A DNA stretch of 64,000 nucleotides. It comes from Otatea glauca. Its lineage: Eukaryota; Streptophyta; Magnoliopsida; Poales; Poaceae. The DNA lies in assembly GCA_036346275.1 (NCBI GenBank), contig CM070722.1:65447524-65511523 (forward strand), written 5' to 3'. This document shows, piece by piece, positions 23,700-34,918 of the stretch. How positions within the stretch are numbered: the first letter of the stretch is position 1; every line of letters starts with the position of its first letter. Both the position numbers and the translations under genes were made by a program. Under the pieces are notes generated by a model that worked only from the letters and a program-made list of their open reading frames with translations, ran no database searches and was not told where the DNA came from.

Positions 23700-26210
23700 G
23701 AATGGCCTCCGACGAAGGACAAGTGCCGAGGAGTTGGGCCCTCAAATATGGACGAAGGAGGAAGGGTAGCCCAATAATAGCCCAACGTCCTATCTCAACT
23801 CGCAGGATCCACCATGGACCAACTCGACGATACTCACGTAAGTGAGGTAAAGTTTTAGTACACTGTGGTTCCCAAAACATGGTAGGCCCGACGACTAATA
23901 ATTTAGAAGATCAATTTGTAGGCTCGGACGTCGATCAACGAAGGCGTAGCGCAAGTCGTGGTCCGAACAAGATGCCTAAGGGAATTTTTAACATAGTGGA
24001 GCTCTCGGCATCTGGGAACCCGCTATGCCGAGTCATCATTGGGGCCGTCTGACAGACAGCTGCGGGGTTATTGCTAGGGATGATGTGCCCATCGCTTATA
24101 GATCATGGATTGGCGCGAGGTGACCCATGGGTGGTACCCAATGACTGAAGAACTCATTATGGGACAAGTGAAACAAGTTTTCAAGTTCCCCAAGTGACCG
24201 AAATGGGTTGCAAAGAAACGAGCACTCAGATCATGTGCACTACGTGGAAGAATTGGAAGACAACACTAAACAAGAATTATGTGAAAAGAATGAAACGCCG
24301 AATTTTGACACGCACCCAAAGTTAAGGGAGTTCGGGATGAATTTGTATGCATAAGAGGTCCAAGAAGCTCACATAGTAAGTCAAAGGAATAAAGCAAACG
24401 CGATAAGAATATTCACCCTCACAAACTAGGAACCGGAGGGTACGTGAAGAAAATACTAGCATGGGATCGGTCCAAGAAGAAATAACCCGCAATGGTATAA
24501 TTCCCGCAACGGCCGCTTTAAGCGAACGATCGAGCATCGTTGCTTGGGAGGGTGCTTCTATCTCCGATGATGGCGCTTAAGCTTGAAGCGATAGAGAGCG
24601 TGAAGTGCCGCGCGAGAATCACGAGATGCTCACACGCAGCCTTCCCAAGGATCTTTCGCGCCACGAAGGGAGAATGAAGAGCTAACCATAGCCCCGGGTA
24701 ACAAGGAGCATCCAGTCGCACTGAGGGTTGGTTTGGTCACGTGGAAAGAAGCCTTCCCGCAGACGCATGGATGTACAAACGCTCAAAGAGATTAAGAGAA
24801 GATCGACCGAACGCCGATAAAAGATGCTTTGTCGCGAGCGCTAGAGGAACAAAGATCGAACTAGATAAGGTCGTGGAGCAAGCCGCATGCAAAGCTCTCG
24901 ACTCACGACCGCCACCCGGTGAAAGCCCCGAGCTCATCGGTCCGGTGCTCGTAAGAGCACCGCACGCCCACGAGGATTCCCAAGAGTATGGACTGCGTTT
25001 TCGTGGATGACATCAAAGAACCAACACCGCAAGCTACATTTGGCCGCACATGGCATTACCATAAAGGTGGCCGAGGGCGTGGCTTGGCCATGCCAGAGTC
25101 ACGGACTTTGCAATCGCCGCCCGATACCGCAGGATTCGCCAGTCGTCGTGGGCAGTGTCATCCGCCAATACCGAAAAATGGAGGTAGAGATCCTGGCGAG
25201 GATGGGAACAAAAGCTAGGAGAAAACGTGAATGGCTTCTCGCGTGGCGCAAGAGCTTGATTAAGTTTGGCTCGGACGATGAGGCGACGACGATGATGATC
25301 ACCGCACTTCCACACGAGACCTCCGCCCTTCTCGCCGCCAACCAGAAAAGTCCAACTCCTCCGTCGGCACCAACCGAAAAAGCCCGACTCTCCGCCAAAA
25401 ATCAGAAAGAATCGAACAACGGAACATCTCGGCAATCGGCACCGTCCTCGAAGAAATCTCAACCATCCGTGAACCCTGGACAACCACAAAAGAAACTATC
25501 ACCGACATGATCGAGGAAGAGCGGAAAAAGCATGTAAGCGCTGCGTAGCATCTCACTTTAAAAAGGTGCCATCAAGTAAGAAGACTAAAGTTGATCTTTG
25601 AAGCGCAAAAGTTTTTCTTGAGTATGGCAAAAGTGCAAAAGACGGGCAAGCTTCAACCTTGCAAAATATCGGACTACGAGCGATATCCGTAAAGCAATAC
25701 TTGCAGCGGCTAGTACCGACATCGCCAAGCGGGATGCTCAAGCGGATGATGTTCAACTAGATGCTCGGCGCAAGGTCTCGGTGGAAGTTCGTTATGGGAA
25801 AATCGCTGGTTGAACCAAATTTCATTTCGACAACCTTACAACTCAATCATGCGGACGCCCATCGCTGGTACATGCAACATCCAACGATGGTATGGAGGCG
25901 TTCCCGATCGATACACAGAGCAAGATTTTCACAATGGGGATAACATCTGCTGGTTCTTTTCACGGAGCTGTACATGTTGTACCAAAGAAGATGCCCTGGA
26001 CGTGAACATACTTAGACTATGGACTTTGTAAGTCCATCGTATATCGTTGAGCATTTCATCTCGTTTAATTGCATCTCTAACTTCTTTCTTATGTAGAATG
26101 GAGGTACGACATGTAGAAGAAATAACAATGACAATCTAGCATTCCTAGATCCGGGCTCACAACGAGAAACTTGTGAACGACAATCCACGATTCGTTGAAG
26201 ACTATTTATT
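23700..26210 (+). pseudogene. TNPA-like second CACTA protein, decayed
   Basis: Disconnected blocks in different phases match the second protein of grass CACTA elements: SRGPNKMPKGIFNI (near 23960), an ALRSCA block and a WKNWKTTLNKNYVK block (near 24215-24290), then a basic region around 24780-24860 and HLAAHGITIKVAEGVAWP near 25030. Stops and phase changes lie between them. In the superfamily this protein binds the subterminal motifs. I infer identity from position and these blocks; exon borders cannot be drawn. Confidence 0.6.
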
Positions 26211-27199
26211 TAATACTTTTTGAAGTCGCAATACAAAACCTCCGTACTTTTACCCTATAACTTCAAGCACGTATCTCCGACTTCTAATATCGTTTTACTA
26301 TTTTTGCGTAACACGTGCGATGTGGGAGTAATTGACTACGTTGACATATATGTGCAGTGTTTCATCGGGTCCTCCTCGTCATCCAGCTTAGATGCTAGCG
26401 TGATTTTGTCTTGGACTCGGGAGAAAACAAACTAATCTGTACCAAGACCTTTGGGACATCTTTGAATGTAAACTCGATCGTTATGTTATTACTCTAGAAA
26501 ATTCCATTCTATTGCATTTAAGTTTAATTACTATTCAAAATCATTCACGGGACTTTCGCACGATCTCGCAAGAAAAGTGTTCGTATCGTCCATACAGAAA
26601 AATTTTGAAATAATAAATGACTTTCCATGCATGAAGCAGAACCCTAAACAATTTATGTGCATTCTATGTATGTACAAATATGCATTCAATTGTCACGAGA
26701 GTGTCGGCTATAACGAAGCCATGGTGCGTAATTACACTTTGATGCCCTTTTTTATTTAACAAATATCATCATTAAGTAACTTCCTTTTTTGTTCAAAAAC
26801 AGCGCTCCAAACTGAGAACCAATAAGTTATTGCTGACAGAAATTATAGCAATTCAAGAACAGATCACCGGATTCATTCATGATGAGATCATCAATCCAAA
26901 CGGCGAGTTCCACGAGTAGCCTCATCGCCTCATTCCTATGGCCTAGACGCGTGACATGTCTACTTCGACTCTTTGTAAAATCAAAGCGAACGGGATGACA
27001 TGTAGTCGAGCTACATTTGTAAATAAATCATTGTAAAAACAAATTATGTGATGCGTAATTTAATATATTTGAATTATGATTTTAACGATGCTTAGTCGAT
27101 ACATGCATATATTTGAATTATGATTTGAACGATGCTTTATATACTACATATGGACACTGTAAACAATTATATAAATATATATATTGTACAAAAAATATG

Positions 27200-27586
27200 C
27201 AAGCTTGTCACTGCCGGTTCTTGGAGAAAACCGGCAGTGATATGTGTCTATCACTGTCGGATTATGGTACAACTCGACAGTGCTAGTACAATATCACTGC
27301 CGGTTTTATATATAACCGGCAGTGATAATTATCATCACTGCCGGTTGTAGATAGAACCGGCAGTGATAATACTTATCACTGTCGGATTTTGGTTTGATCC
27401 GGCAGTGATAGTCCAGTATCACTGCCGGTTGTAGGTAGAACCGGCAGTGATAATCCTTATCACTGCCGGTTCCTGAGTCGGCAGTGATAATCCTCGAGTA
27501 TCACTGCCGATCAATCACTGTCGGCGCTAATGACCGGCAGTGATGGGGTTTTGGAACCGACAGTGATATGCTGTTCTGTAGTAGTG
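27200..27586. repeat. CACTA right subterminal motif array
   Basis: At least twelve alternating TCACTGCCGGTT and AACCGGCAGTGA motifs with spacers of about 10-20 bases run up to the right terminal repeat. They are better conserved than those at the left end. Confidence 0.88.
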
Positions 27587-27589
27587 TCG

Positions 27590-28561
27590 TAGGGTTCTTA
27601 ACACTGATCGGCCGGTCAATATAAGGGGCTGCGTGCGTTCGTGTAATCGTGTTTATCTCTGCCAGTTTGCAGCTCTCAGAAATGGGAGCAGGAAAGCAAG
27701 TCAGATGTTCGTGTTGAAAAGAGAAATGTGATGGATACTCTTATCAGTTATCGCGTGGAAAAATGTCAGAAATATCCTCTGGAAGTCCGCACGGAGGTCG
27801 GAGGCACAGCTAGTGTTAGATCGGATGGTGATCTCCCTAGCTAACTTTCTTTGAGTTGTGACTGTTGACGAACTAGTATAGAAAAAGTTTATCGAAGAAC
27901 TGCCTGAGAAATTCCTTGACCAGCGATAGGCCGTAGGCGTAGCAGCTAACTGGAGCAAAAGAGAGCTCATACGAATTGGCCCATAAACAAATGATGGTCC
28001 GGTCCATTAATCCTGCGTTTGCAAAAGTAAGTAAACGGAAAGAAGAAAATGAAATCTACTAGTACATCGGCTTGGAAGACTTGCGGCCAATGAAAGATGC
28101 CACTGAAAATAACACTTTTCGTAAAGAAACAAGAAGCCCAATCTATGAACCATCCCGTTGCGAGAAAGATTTTGCTGAAGAACACGGCCACTGTAAGCCG
28201 TCTTTTTGTCAGTGTATATATGGAGAAGGCTGGGTGGGCTCTTTGCATGTGTTCAGCTGAACTTACCACATCAAAGTTAAATACAAAACCTAGAAAGAAT
28301 CCATGTTGTCACCACGCCATCACACGAGAATCCAGAAGGCTTATCCTGCCATTGCCATTGGCATCCCCGCGCAGGAACAAGATGCTCAATTATTGTCCCA
28401 TGTCGACACAAAGCGACCAAAGATTCATATTCCGCCCTCACCTTTTAAAGACCGCGAATGCAAGCGAGCCGAGCTCCAACAACAAGAGCCAATCTTAGCT
28501 CGCAGCCACAGCACAAGCCAAGAAGTGTTCGATCTCCCTAGCCACCTAGCTCGAGCACGCG
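27590..28561. other. region upstream of the EF-hand gene
   Basis: No gene is seen. Sequence just left of 28561 should contain the EF-hand gene promoter; CTTTTAAAG near 28442 is a possible weak TATA element. Confidence 0.35.
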
Positions 28562-29050
28562 ATGGCAACGCCGGCGGAGCGGCCGCAGCAGCTGTCGGTG
28601 GACTTCGAGGCGCTGAGCTACATCAACAGCCTCGTGGAGGCCTTCCAGGCGTTCGACGCCGACAACGACGGTCTCGTCACGGCGCCCGAGCTCCGCTGCC
28701 TCCTGGCCTCCCTCGGCCTCGACAAGTCGGAGTCAGAGGCCCGGGACATGCTGGCGCGCGCCGACGCGGACAGGGACGGCCGGCTCAGCGTGGAGGAGCT
28801 CCTGGACATGATGAACGCCGGGGAGCTCGGGCTGGGCGCGCTCGGCGCGCTGCTGCAGTCCGCGGTCCCGGCGCTGGAGTCCGCGGCGGGGCCCGACGGC
28901 GTGCTGGGCGCGGACGAGCTCGCTAGGATGCTCAGCCACATGGGCACCGCCAGCGTCGAGGACTGCATGGAAATCATCACCTGCATGGACGGCGACGGCG
29001 ACGGCGCCATCAGCCTCGAGGAGTTCAAGCTAATGGCCGAGCTGCTTTAG
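28562..29050 (+). CDS. calmodulin-like EF-hand calcium-binding protein (CML)
   Basis: An intronless frame of 162 residues with strong G/C at third positions, the usual form of grass CML genes. Four EF-hand units are recognisable. Loop 1 (32-43, DADNDGLVTAPE), loop 2 (68-79, DADRDGRLSVEE) and loop 4 (143-154, DGDGDGAISLEE) keep the Asp/Glu ligands. Loop 3 (108-119, AAGPDGVLGADE) has Ala at position 1 and Gly at position 3, so it should not bind calcium well. There is no transmembrane segment and no obvious myristoylation site. By family it would be a cytosolic or nuclear calcium sensor that changes partner binding on calcium rise; targets are unknown. An AATAAT signal lies at about 29112. Which CML it matches cannot be told from the sequence alone. 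Confidence 0.92.
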   Translation: MATPAERPQQLSVDFEALSYINSLVEAFQAFDADNDGLVTAPELRCLLASLGLDKSESEARDMLARADADRDGRLSVEELLDMMNAGELGLGALGALLQSAVPALESAAGPDGVLGADELARMLSHMGTASVEDCMEIITCMDGDGDGAISLEEFKLMAELL

Positions 29051-29519
29051 AGACTAGAGCGCATATATATTTGGGGTTCATGCATCCAGCTATGTACTGT
29101 GATCTAATGCTTAATAATCAAGAGTTCTGAAAGTGGCGACGAGTTTGCGTATGCGTGTACGACTTGTGATGGAACTCCTTAGTCAGGACTCAGGAGTCTT
29201 TTCAACTTTCATGGAGCAATTGTGGGGGTGGGCGTATGAGTATAACTAGATCAGCTAAGGATGGACGTCACATGCAAAATTTCGTGGTGTCTTGCATTTT
29301 CGTTAACTACCTGTTCTAAACTTCTATTGTTCGGTGGACAGATTCGTCTGTGCAATAGACAAAGCTTTGTCTCCTCGGATAGAATCAATAAAACTCATCA
29401 CAGCCCATGTATTTATGAAAGAATCAACTCATGTCGTAATTCAACAGTCAATTGCTTGACGATCTGTTGCATGAACTAGATACGAAGGCTTAGCTTTTTT
29501 TTTTATTTCCTGATAGAGA

Positions 29520-29610
29520 GAGAGAGATCACGATCAGCAGATTCTTTTATGTGCTGATCCATATTGAGAAATAGTAAGAAACCAAAACGTACTTATAGCT
29601 GCCTGGGTTC
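29520..29610. repeat. dispersed repeat, copy shared with 41464-41525
   Basis: After a GA-rich run the phrases TTTTATGTGCTGA, CCAT.TTGAGAAATA and TAAGAAACCA occur in the same order and spacing at 41478-41520. No terminal repeats were recognised. Confidence 0.5.
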
Positions 29611-29659
29611 AAGACAAATACGGAACTCATAAGCTTATAGTTCCACAACTCGGGAGACC

Positions 29660-29950
29660 CTGGCTTCGTAGTGGTGCCGTGGCGTGGCTGCTGTCATCGT
29701 GTGCTTGCCGGTTGCGCTTTAAGCCCTTACAAGAACTCGGATCCTTTCAGTTTGTGCAGCTCCTTGTTGCTGGCCAGCTCTCCTCTAGGCTTTGTTATTT
29801 GTTAGTTGGGTGAGGTTTCTATCATTACTCCACAAAGTGCTGGCTTTGGGTTCCTTCTCCGATCGTGTTTCCCCTTCCAGAGTTAGTGTTATATTCTTTT
29901 GTTCTGAAATAAATGACAGAGCAGCTTCTACCTTTAGTTTAAAAAAAAAA
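29660..29950 (+). mobile_element. 3' end of a LINE-like element with A-tail
   Basis: The segment ends with GAAATAAATGACAGAGCAGC and then a run of ten A at about 29941-29950, the 3' UTR style of plant LINEs. The same GACAGAG tail occurs inverted at 14336-14366. No coding domain survives. Confidence 0.45.
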
Positions 29951-32429
29951 GAGAGACCATGGCTCGTATGGAGGCTCCCATGAGCTCAACAAATGACGGC
30001 AGGGACCGAGGAACCGGTACGTTCATCGACCTGTACTACTTCCTCAGGTTCGCGTTGAGAACCTTTGATAATTCAACAGCATTTGGAGAGTCACAAGTTC
30101 ACAACCTGCGTTGTCAAGTTTTTGCCGGTTTCTGATGGATCAGTGCCGTCCTCTCTTGCCTCTTCCTTGTTACTTTTGCCCGAGCTCGAGCCTCGATGAG
30201 ACTAGAAGAATTGCAGCTGAAAGCTGTTCTATCACTTGTATATTTAATTCTACCTCGGTACCTCCTACAATCAGCTCAACACTCTCGTTGGGCATGCAAA
30301 CTTCCCAGCACAAGTCAGCACTCAAATTCTATTCTCTAGCTACAAATTTAGCTGCCCTAATTCCTTTAACACCCTTGTCACATTTCTCGTCCTTCCAAAG
30401 TCTGTAAACCATATGAGATATTAAACTGATAAGAACAGATGCTACCTTTGATCTTAGTCAATAGACCGAGAAGGTAAAAGCATTAGCTTTTTTAGCCTAT
30501 TTGCACACTTTTTTTTCTTTTTTTTTAAAAATCTAACCACATGCAAATAGAATTATAAATATAGTTATCTTTCCGATCACAAAAGCAACTGTAGATAGCA
30601 CGTGTCACCTGTCGTACCCGTTTACTATGGCAAGTGGCTGACCCATAGCACCTCGGCAAACCGCGACAACAACACCGGGTCACCATGGTAATCAAGGTGC
30701 CGCCTTCTCCCAGCTCGGCAGCAACGCTCTACCGGTAACAAAAAATCCTCTTGCCACTACTGCTAGTGCAAGTGCAGTGGTGGATGTATCGGTTTCGAGA
30801 ACTTCAATTTAGGCTGAGATGTTGGCAAATTTGTGTGCACTCACATAGACTAGCTAGGGTCATGCGCTACGCTAAGTTGTGTGAAATTTGGAAAATTCGG
30901 TTGTGCGACGCTGCGGCGCACGAAATTTGGGCCGATGGATATTTCTGAATTTTTTTTGCGTAATTTCGGTTTCCTTGGTTTTTTCAAAAAAAATAGGTTA
31001 TTTTTTGCGTAATTCCAGTAGGACCCGTTGACAAGTCGGCAGATTGCTATAAACTGTCGGCGAACCTGTGTTTTTTTTGTTTTTGGGAGAACAAACATTT
31101 TTTTTGCGTATTTTTGGTTTCTTTTTTTTTTTTTAAAAACATGGGTCACCACGACCCATCGGTGAATTTGTGGACTAATATAATCCGTTGGCAAACCTGC
31201 GGTTTTTTTTAGAGAAAACCACGGAGGGACCTAAACGTAATTCTGTTTTTCTTCGGACCCAATACGATAAAATCGATTCCTTAGGACCTAAATGGATTTC
31301 TGTTTTTTTTTCGGGTCCATTCCGCTAAAAACCGTTAGGAGGAACTGAACGTAAACCGCGGAGGGAGCTAAACATAATTTTGTTTTTTGGTCCTTTCTGT
31401 TAAAAATTGACCTGAGAACCTAAACGTAATTTTGAATTTTTTAGAGAGCCTTTCCGCGAAGAAGCTAACGTGGCGCGATCGGCAGCGCTCAGAATCTCCC
31501 CGCTATAAAGATAAGTATACATTGGGATAGCAGGGTTGCTCTACACACTGGATCTTCTTCCAAGGCGGGTGGTACTTGACCATATATCAGTTCACGGCTC
31601 ATGTCTTCAAAATCCGAGGTGTTACGTTAAGTCAGTGTGCACGATAATCAGCTAGGGTAAACTGAATTTCAGGGAAGGACTAAAAAATCAAAGTACTGGC
31701 TTTTCTAGTCCTCTCATAATTTTTAAAAAAATATGTCCTCCTTCTGAATAAATTTGAAAAAAAAACACTCCCCGACCGTGGAAGGTGCGGCTGGTGACAC
31801 CTGTCGTGCCTGTGGACCTTGGTATATTTTCAGACCCACAATAGGCTAGCCGACTGCGACAGCAGCGCTGGGGCCACCTCGATGCTACGCTCCCTCAGCT
31901 TAAAAGGAGGTCATGCGCTCGGTAGCACTCCTACCGAGCTCCCCATGCTCGCCAACTCTAGTCACCGACCTATCGGGTGCCCGAAAACCTATCGAGGTTC
32001 ATGGGTGTGGCAGGTGACATTTGTCACCTGCCGCGCCTTCCGAGGTCCAGGAGAGGCTATTTTTGTAAATTTATTTGAAAGGAGCCATATTTGTAAAAGA
32101 AAAAGGTTTTCAAACGGCTAGAAAGGGGAAGGCTTCTGGAAAAAAAAGCTAGATCATATGCCAAAGCAATAAGTCCAATTTGCAACCCTGAACTTTGGTT
32201 TCAGTTTGATTTTCAACCCTAAACTTGAGAAACGTTTGAATTGGGACCTCAAACTTACGAAACCGTCCACTTTACCCCTTAATCCAAAACCACCCTGGTT
32301 TTCATGTGATGGCAATAGTATTGGTTGACCTGGTTAATTGAAGTAGGTGGGGCCCATTGTCACGCAAGAGCATGCCCAACGGCCCCGTCCCGTAGGCGCG
32401 GCCGCGTTCCTACCTCCTCACATCACCTA
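29951..32429. other. repeat-rich intergenic DNA
   Basis: No gene is recognised. A frame at 29958-30128 (57 codons from ATG) contains FIDLYYFLRFALRTFD but matches nothing I know. At 31200-31450 the phrase GGACCTAAACGTAATTTTG recurs with variations. Segments at 30600-30740 and 31790-32060 share GTGACACCTGTCGTGCC-type wording and look like two copies of a dispersed repeat. Confidence 0.4.
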
Positions 32430-33731
32430 TGAAAGTGAAGGACCAAAAAGGCGACTAGAGGGGAATGAATAGGAGCCAAATAAAAAATTTTCCCTAAAAA
32501 TTCAAACCATCAAGAGAACACATAGAATGAACTAGACAATCCGAACAGCTGATAGGATGAACAGTATCACCGAACAGTTGAGGTCGGATGAACAATACCA
32601 CCAACCTATTGAGGTCAGATGAACAATGCTCAGTGAACAGTGTCGGGTGACATTACTGCGGACTGGTCAGCATCACTGGTTAGTGAACAGTAAAAACCCC
32701 GCGCGGGCTGAAAAACAAGAATCGTTGTAACTTTAGATCGGCTGATCCAAAACCCGTGAAACTTGGTGTACACCTTCCTATAGATGTTAGGAACCAATTT
32801 CAACCTTCAATCACAAGGATTAATGTTAAAGTTTGGACCTTTTTCAGTTTAAAAAAGTTGCAAAAAACGGGTCAAAAACACAAACTTCATCCATAGCTTG
32901 CTCGTGGGGAATTGATGGTCAGGATAATCTTAGATGACTTCCAACATGTCATAGCAAGTAAGAATCTCAAATAAACACCTCTCAAATGAGTCCAAAAAGA
33001 TCTACCAGTTTCTTTAGAATAATATGATATATTATTCAAAGCTTGCCTAAATGATTAGGATCTAAACTGCAGAAGATTCATCCATTAATCATGTATCCTT
33101 GGCAGCACAAGATCAAGATGGAAAGAAACCAAAGAGAGATCAACGACTCGAAAAGGAAGGGAGACCAAAAACTTGAGCAGGAGTGAGTTCTAGTGGATCT
33201 TGCAGGGTTGGAGCATATTCTAGATGAACTCCTCAACCTCTTATGTGTCCTAGATTCAGAAGAAACAGAGCAAGTAGAAAGAGGTGAAGCATAACTCAAG
33301 TTGCATAAAAGAACCAAGCAAAAATGCAAGAACAGAAATAAATTTCAGACATAAATGAATTTGGATCTTGCATTGCTTAGAGAGGGATGGTTACAAAACC
33401 ACACTTCCAAGTGGGCAAAGCTCAACAGAGCATAAAGAAACCAAAAAACCATTCTCTAAGACTTGGTTCTAACCTAGGTTCCAAACAAGGTGGTGGGTTC
33501 CAACCACACCTTCCACACCAGGAGGCATTCCTCCATTTATAGCACACTGGGAGCAATCTCCACCCTTGGATAACTTCCTTCTCCCATAAGGAACCTTCTC
33601 AAGGGCTGGAATTAACTCACTCAACCATACATGGGTTGACCTGAGACCCAACAACATAACGGTTTTGACACATACACCTCTCAGGGTACTACTAACTTAA
33701 CCACTACTCCACCCCGTGATCCAGTGATCCA
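32430..33731 (-). mobile_element. Copia-type LTR, minus orientation
   Basis: Read on the minus strand it ends with CTCTAGTCGCC...GGTCCTTCACTTTCA, the characteristic 3' end of a common grass Copia LTR. A TATA box (GCTATAAATGG) lies at about 33533-33543 on the minus strand. No internal region follows, so it is a solo or truncated LTR. I could not find a matching target duplication; the right border is approximate. Confidence 0.5.
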
Positions 33732-33737
33732 GCGTAT

Positions 33738-34852
33738 TGAATATTAAAATGTCATTTTGGATGATTATTACATATCTTTATTGGACATTGCTATGTGGTG
33801 GGTTTTCTTTGTTTTTGATGGTTGCAGGACGACGGTACTAGATTATGGTGAAACGAATGATGATCAGAACTAGGCGAGGTGCGCCGGAGGTCCAAACGGT
33901 CAGGGATCGCTATAAGATGACTGGAGACAGAATCGCTGCAAGCTTAAAAGACAAGTGAGCGACTGAGATGCTAACTTGAAGCTGTTCGGATCAAGGAGAG
34001 CCGTTGGATTGCTGTTTAGATGATAGAGTAGTGGTCAAGTTAGCTTGAGTGAGTCTCAACCCTTGATGGGGTTTCTTGAGAGCCAAGTAGAACTCATACA
34101 AGGGTGGAGGATGACTCAATCTCAACTCTTGATGAGGTTACTTGAGGGCTAAGTAGAACTCATCCAAGGGTGGAGAACGATTCATGAGTAGTATAAATAG
34201 AGGGGTAGGGGTAGCTCTCCCTTTTGAAGGTTTTGTGTGCTCCTTTGAGTTTTGCCCACCTTGTTGTGAGACTTTGTAAACTTTCCTCTAAAGAAATAAA
34301 TTTTTACTTCCTTACTTTTCTGAATATAATTTCAGCATTTACATTATGTCTTAAATTTAGCATTTAAATTCCGCAATTTACATTCTCGTAAGTTGGATTT
34401 GCCTCCCCTCCTTCTACTTGCTTTTAAATTTCGCTATTTAATTTCTTGCAATTTACATTTTCGCAAGTTGGATTTGCCTCCCCTCCTTCTACTTGCTTGT
34501 GCTTCTTATGTCGAGGATGTATGATTGATGGATGAATCTTCTTTAGATCATATCCTCATCATCTAGGCAATCATTTGCAAAAACTCGATCTCTTTGTTTA
34601 ATCTTTTAAAAATTTTGTAGATTGCGTTTGAGGTTTTTGTTTCTTGTGTTCTTGCTTGCTGTGACAAGTGGGAGAATATCCAAGATCATCTTGATCATCA
34701 CAATCCCACGAGCAAGTTCAAGACCAAGATTTTCTCTGTTTTGCTCCTTTGCGTTTGAGTGTTTCAAGTGAGGTTTTGGTTGGATCCATTGAGTGTGGGA
34801 AAAATTTAATTATGATCATTCACCCTCCTCTGATCGTCATTCTGGTTCTTCA
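33738..34852 (+). mobile_element. second LTR, plus orientation, adjoining the first
   Basis: It contains a TATA box (TATAAATA, 34192-34199), a leader with TTTTGTGTGCTCCTTTGAG, and an end phrase TTCACCCTCCTCTGATCGTC typical of Copia LTRs. Two internal tandem duplications are visible: period 66 at about 34055-34175 and period 75 at about 34373-34500. No coding region is attached. Borders are approximate and no target duplication was found. Confidence 0.5.
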
Positions 34853-34918
34853 TGATGGTTAGTTCCGAGGATTGGAGCAAATGGCATTTCACACTTTTTT
34901 TGTCTGAAATGTGTTGTC

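Larger units (their letters stand above)
16973..27586 (+). mobile_element. CACTA (En/Spm) transposon with intact ends and TCG target duplication
   Basis: The left end is CACTACTACAGAACAG and the right end is CTGTTCTGTAGTAGTG, exact inverse complements. Flanking triplets are TCG at 16970-16972 and TCG at 27587-27589, the 3-bp duplication expected of CACTA. Length is 10,614 bp. Both ends carry arrays of inverted CACTGCCGGTT / AACCGGCAGTG motifs, the subterminal sites that TNPA-type proteins bind in this superfamily. Inside, on the plus strand, are decayed TNPD-like and TNPA-like genes in the usual content but with many frameshifts, so the copy is not autonomous, though its ends look mobilisable. 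An extra internal motif array with its own TATA box is unusual (see findings). Confidence 0.93.

Noticed and set aside
23312..23845. 177-codon ORF with repeated MYMCM-type residues
   Set aside because: Coding comes from ATGTATATGTGTATG spacer repeats; only its last 50 codons touch the TNPA-like region.
16973..27586. Evenly spaced CCGGCAGTGATA repeats considered as a CRISPR-like array
   Set aside because: Motifs alternate in orientation, sit at both ends of a TIR-bounded element and match CACTA subterminal repeats; the genome is a plant's.
28303..28926. 207-codon ORF overlapping the EF-hand gene
   Set aside because: Wrong phase; Arg/Ala-rich shadow of the GC-rich CML frame.
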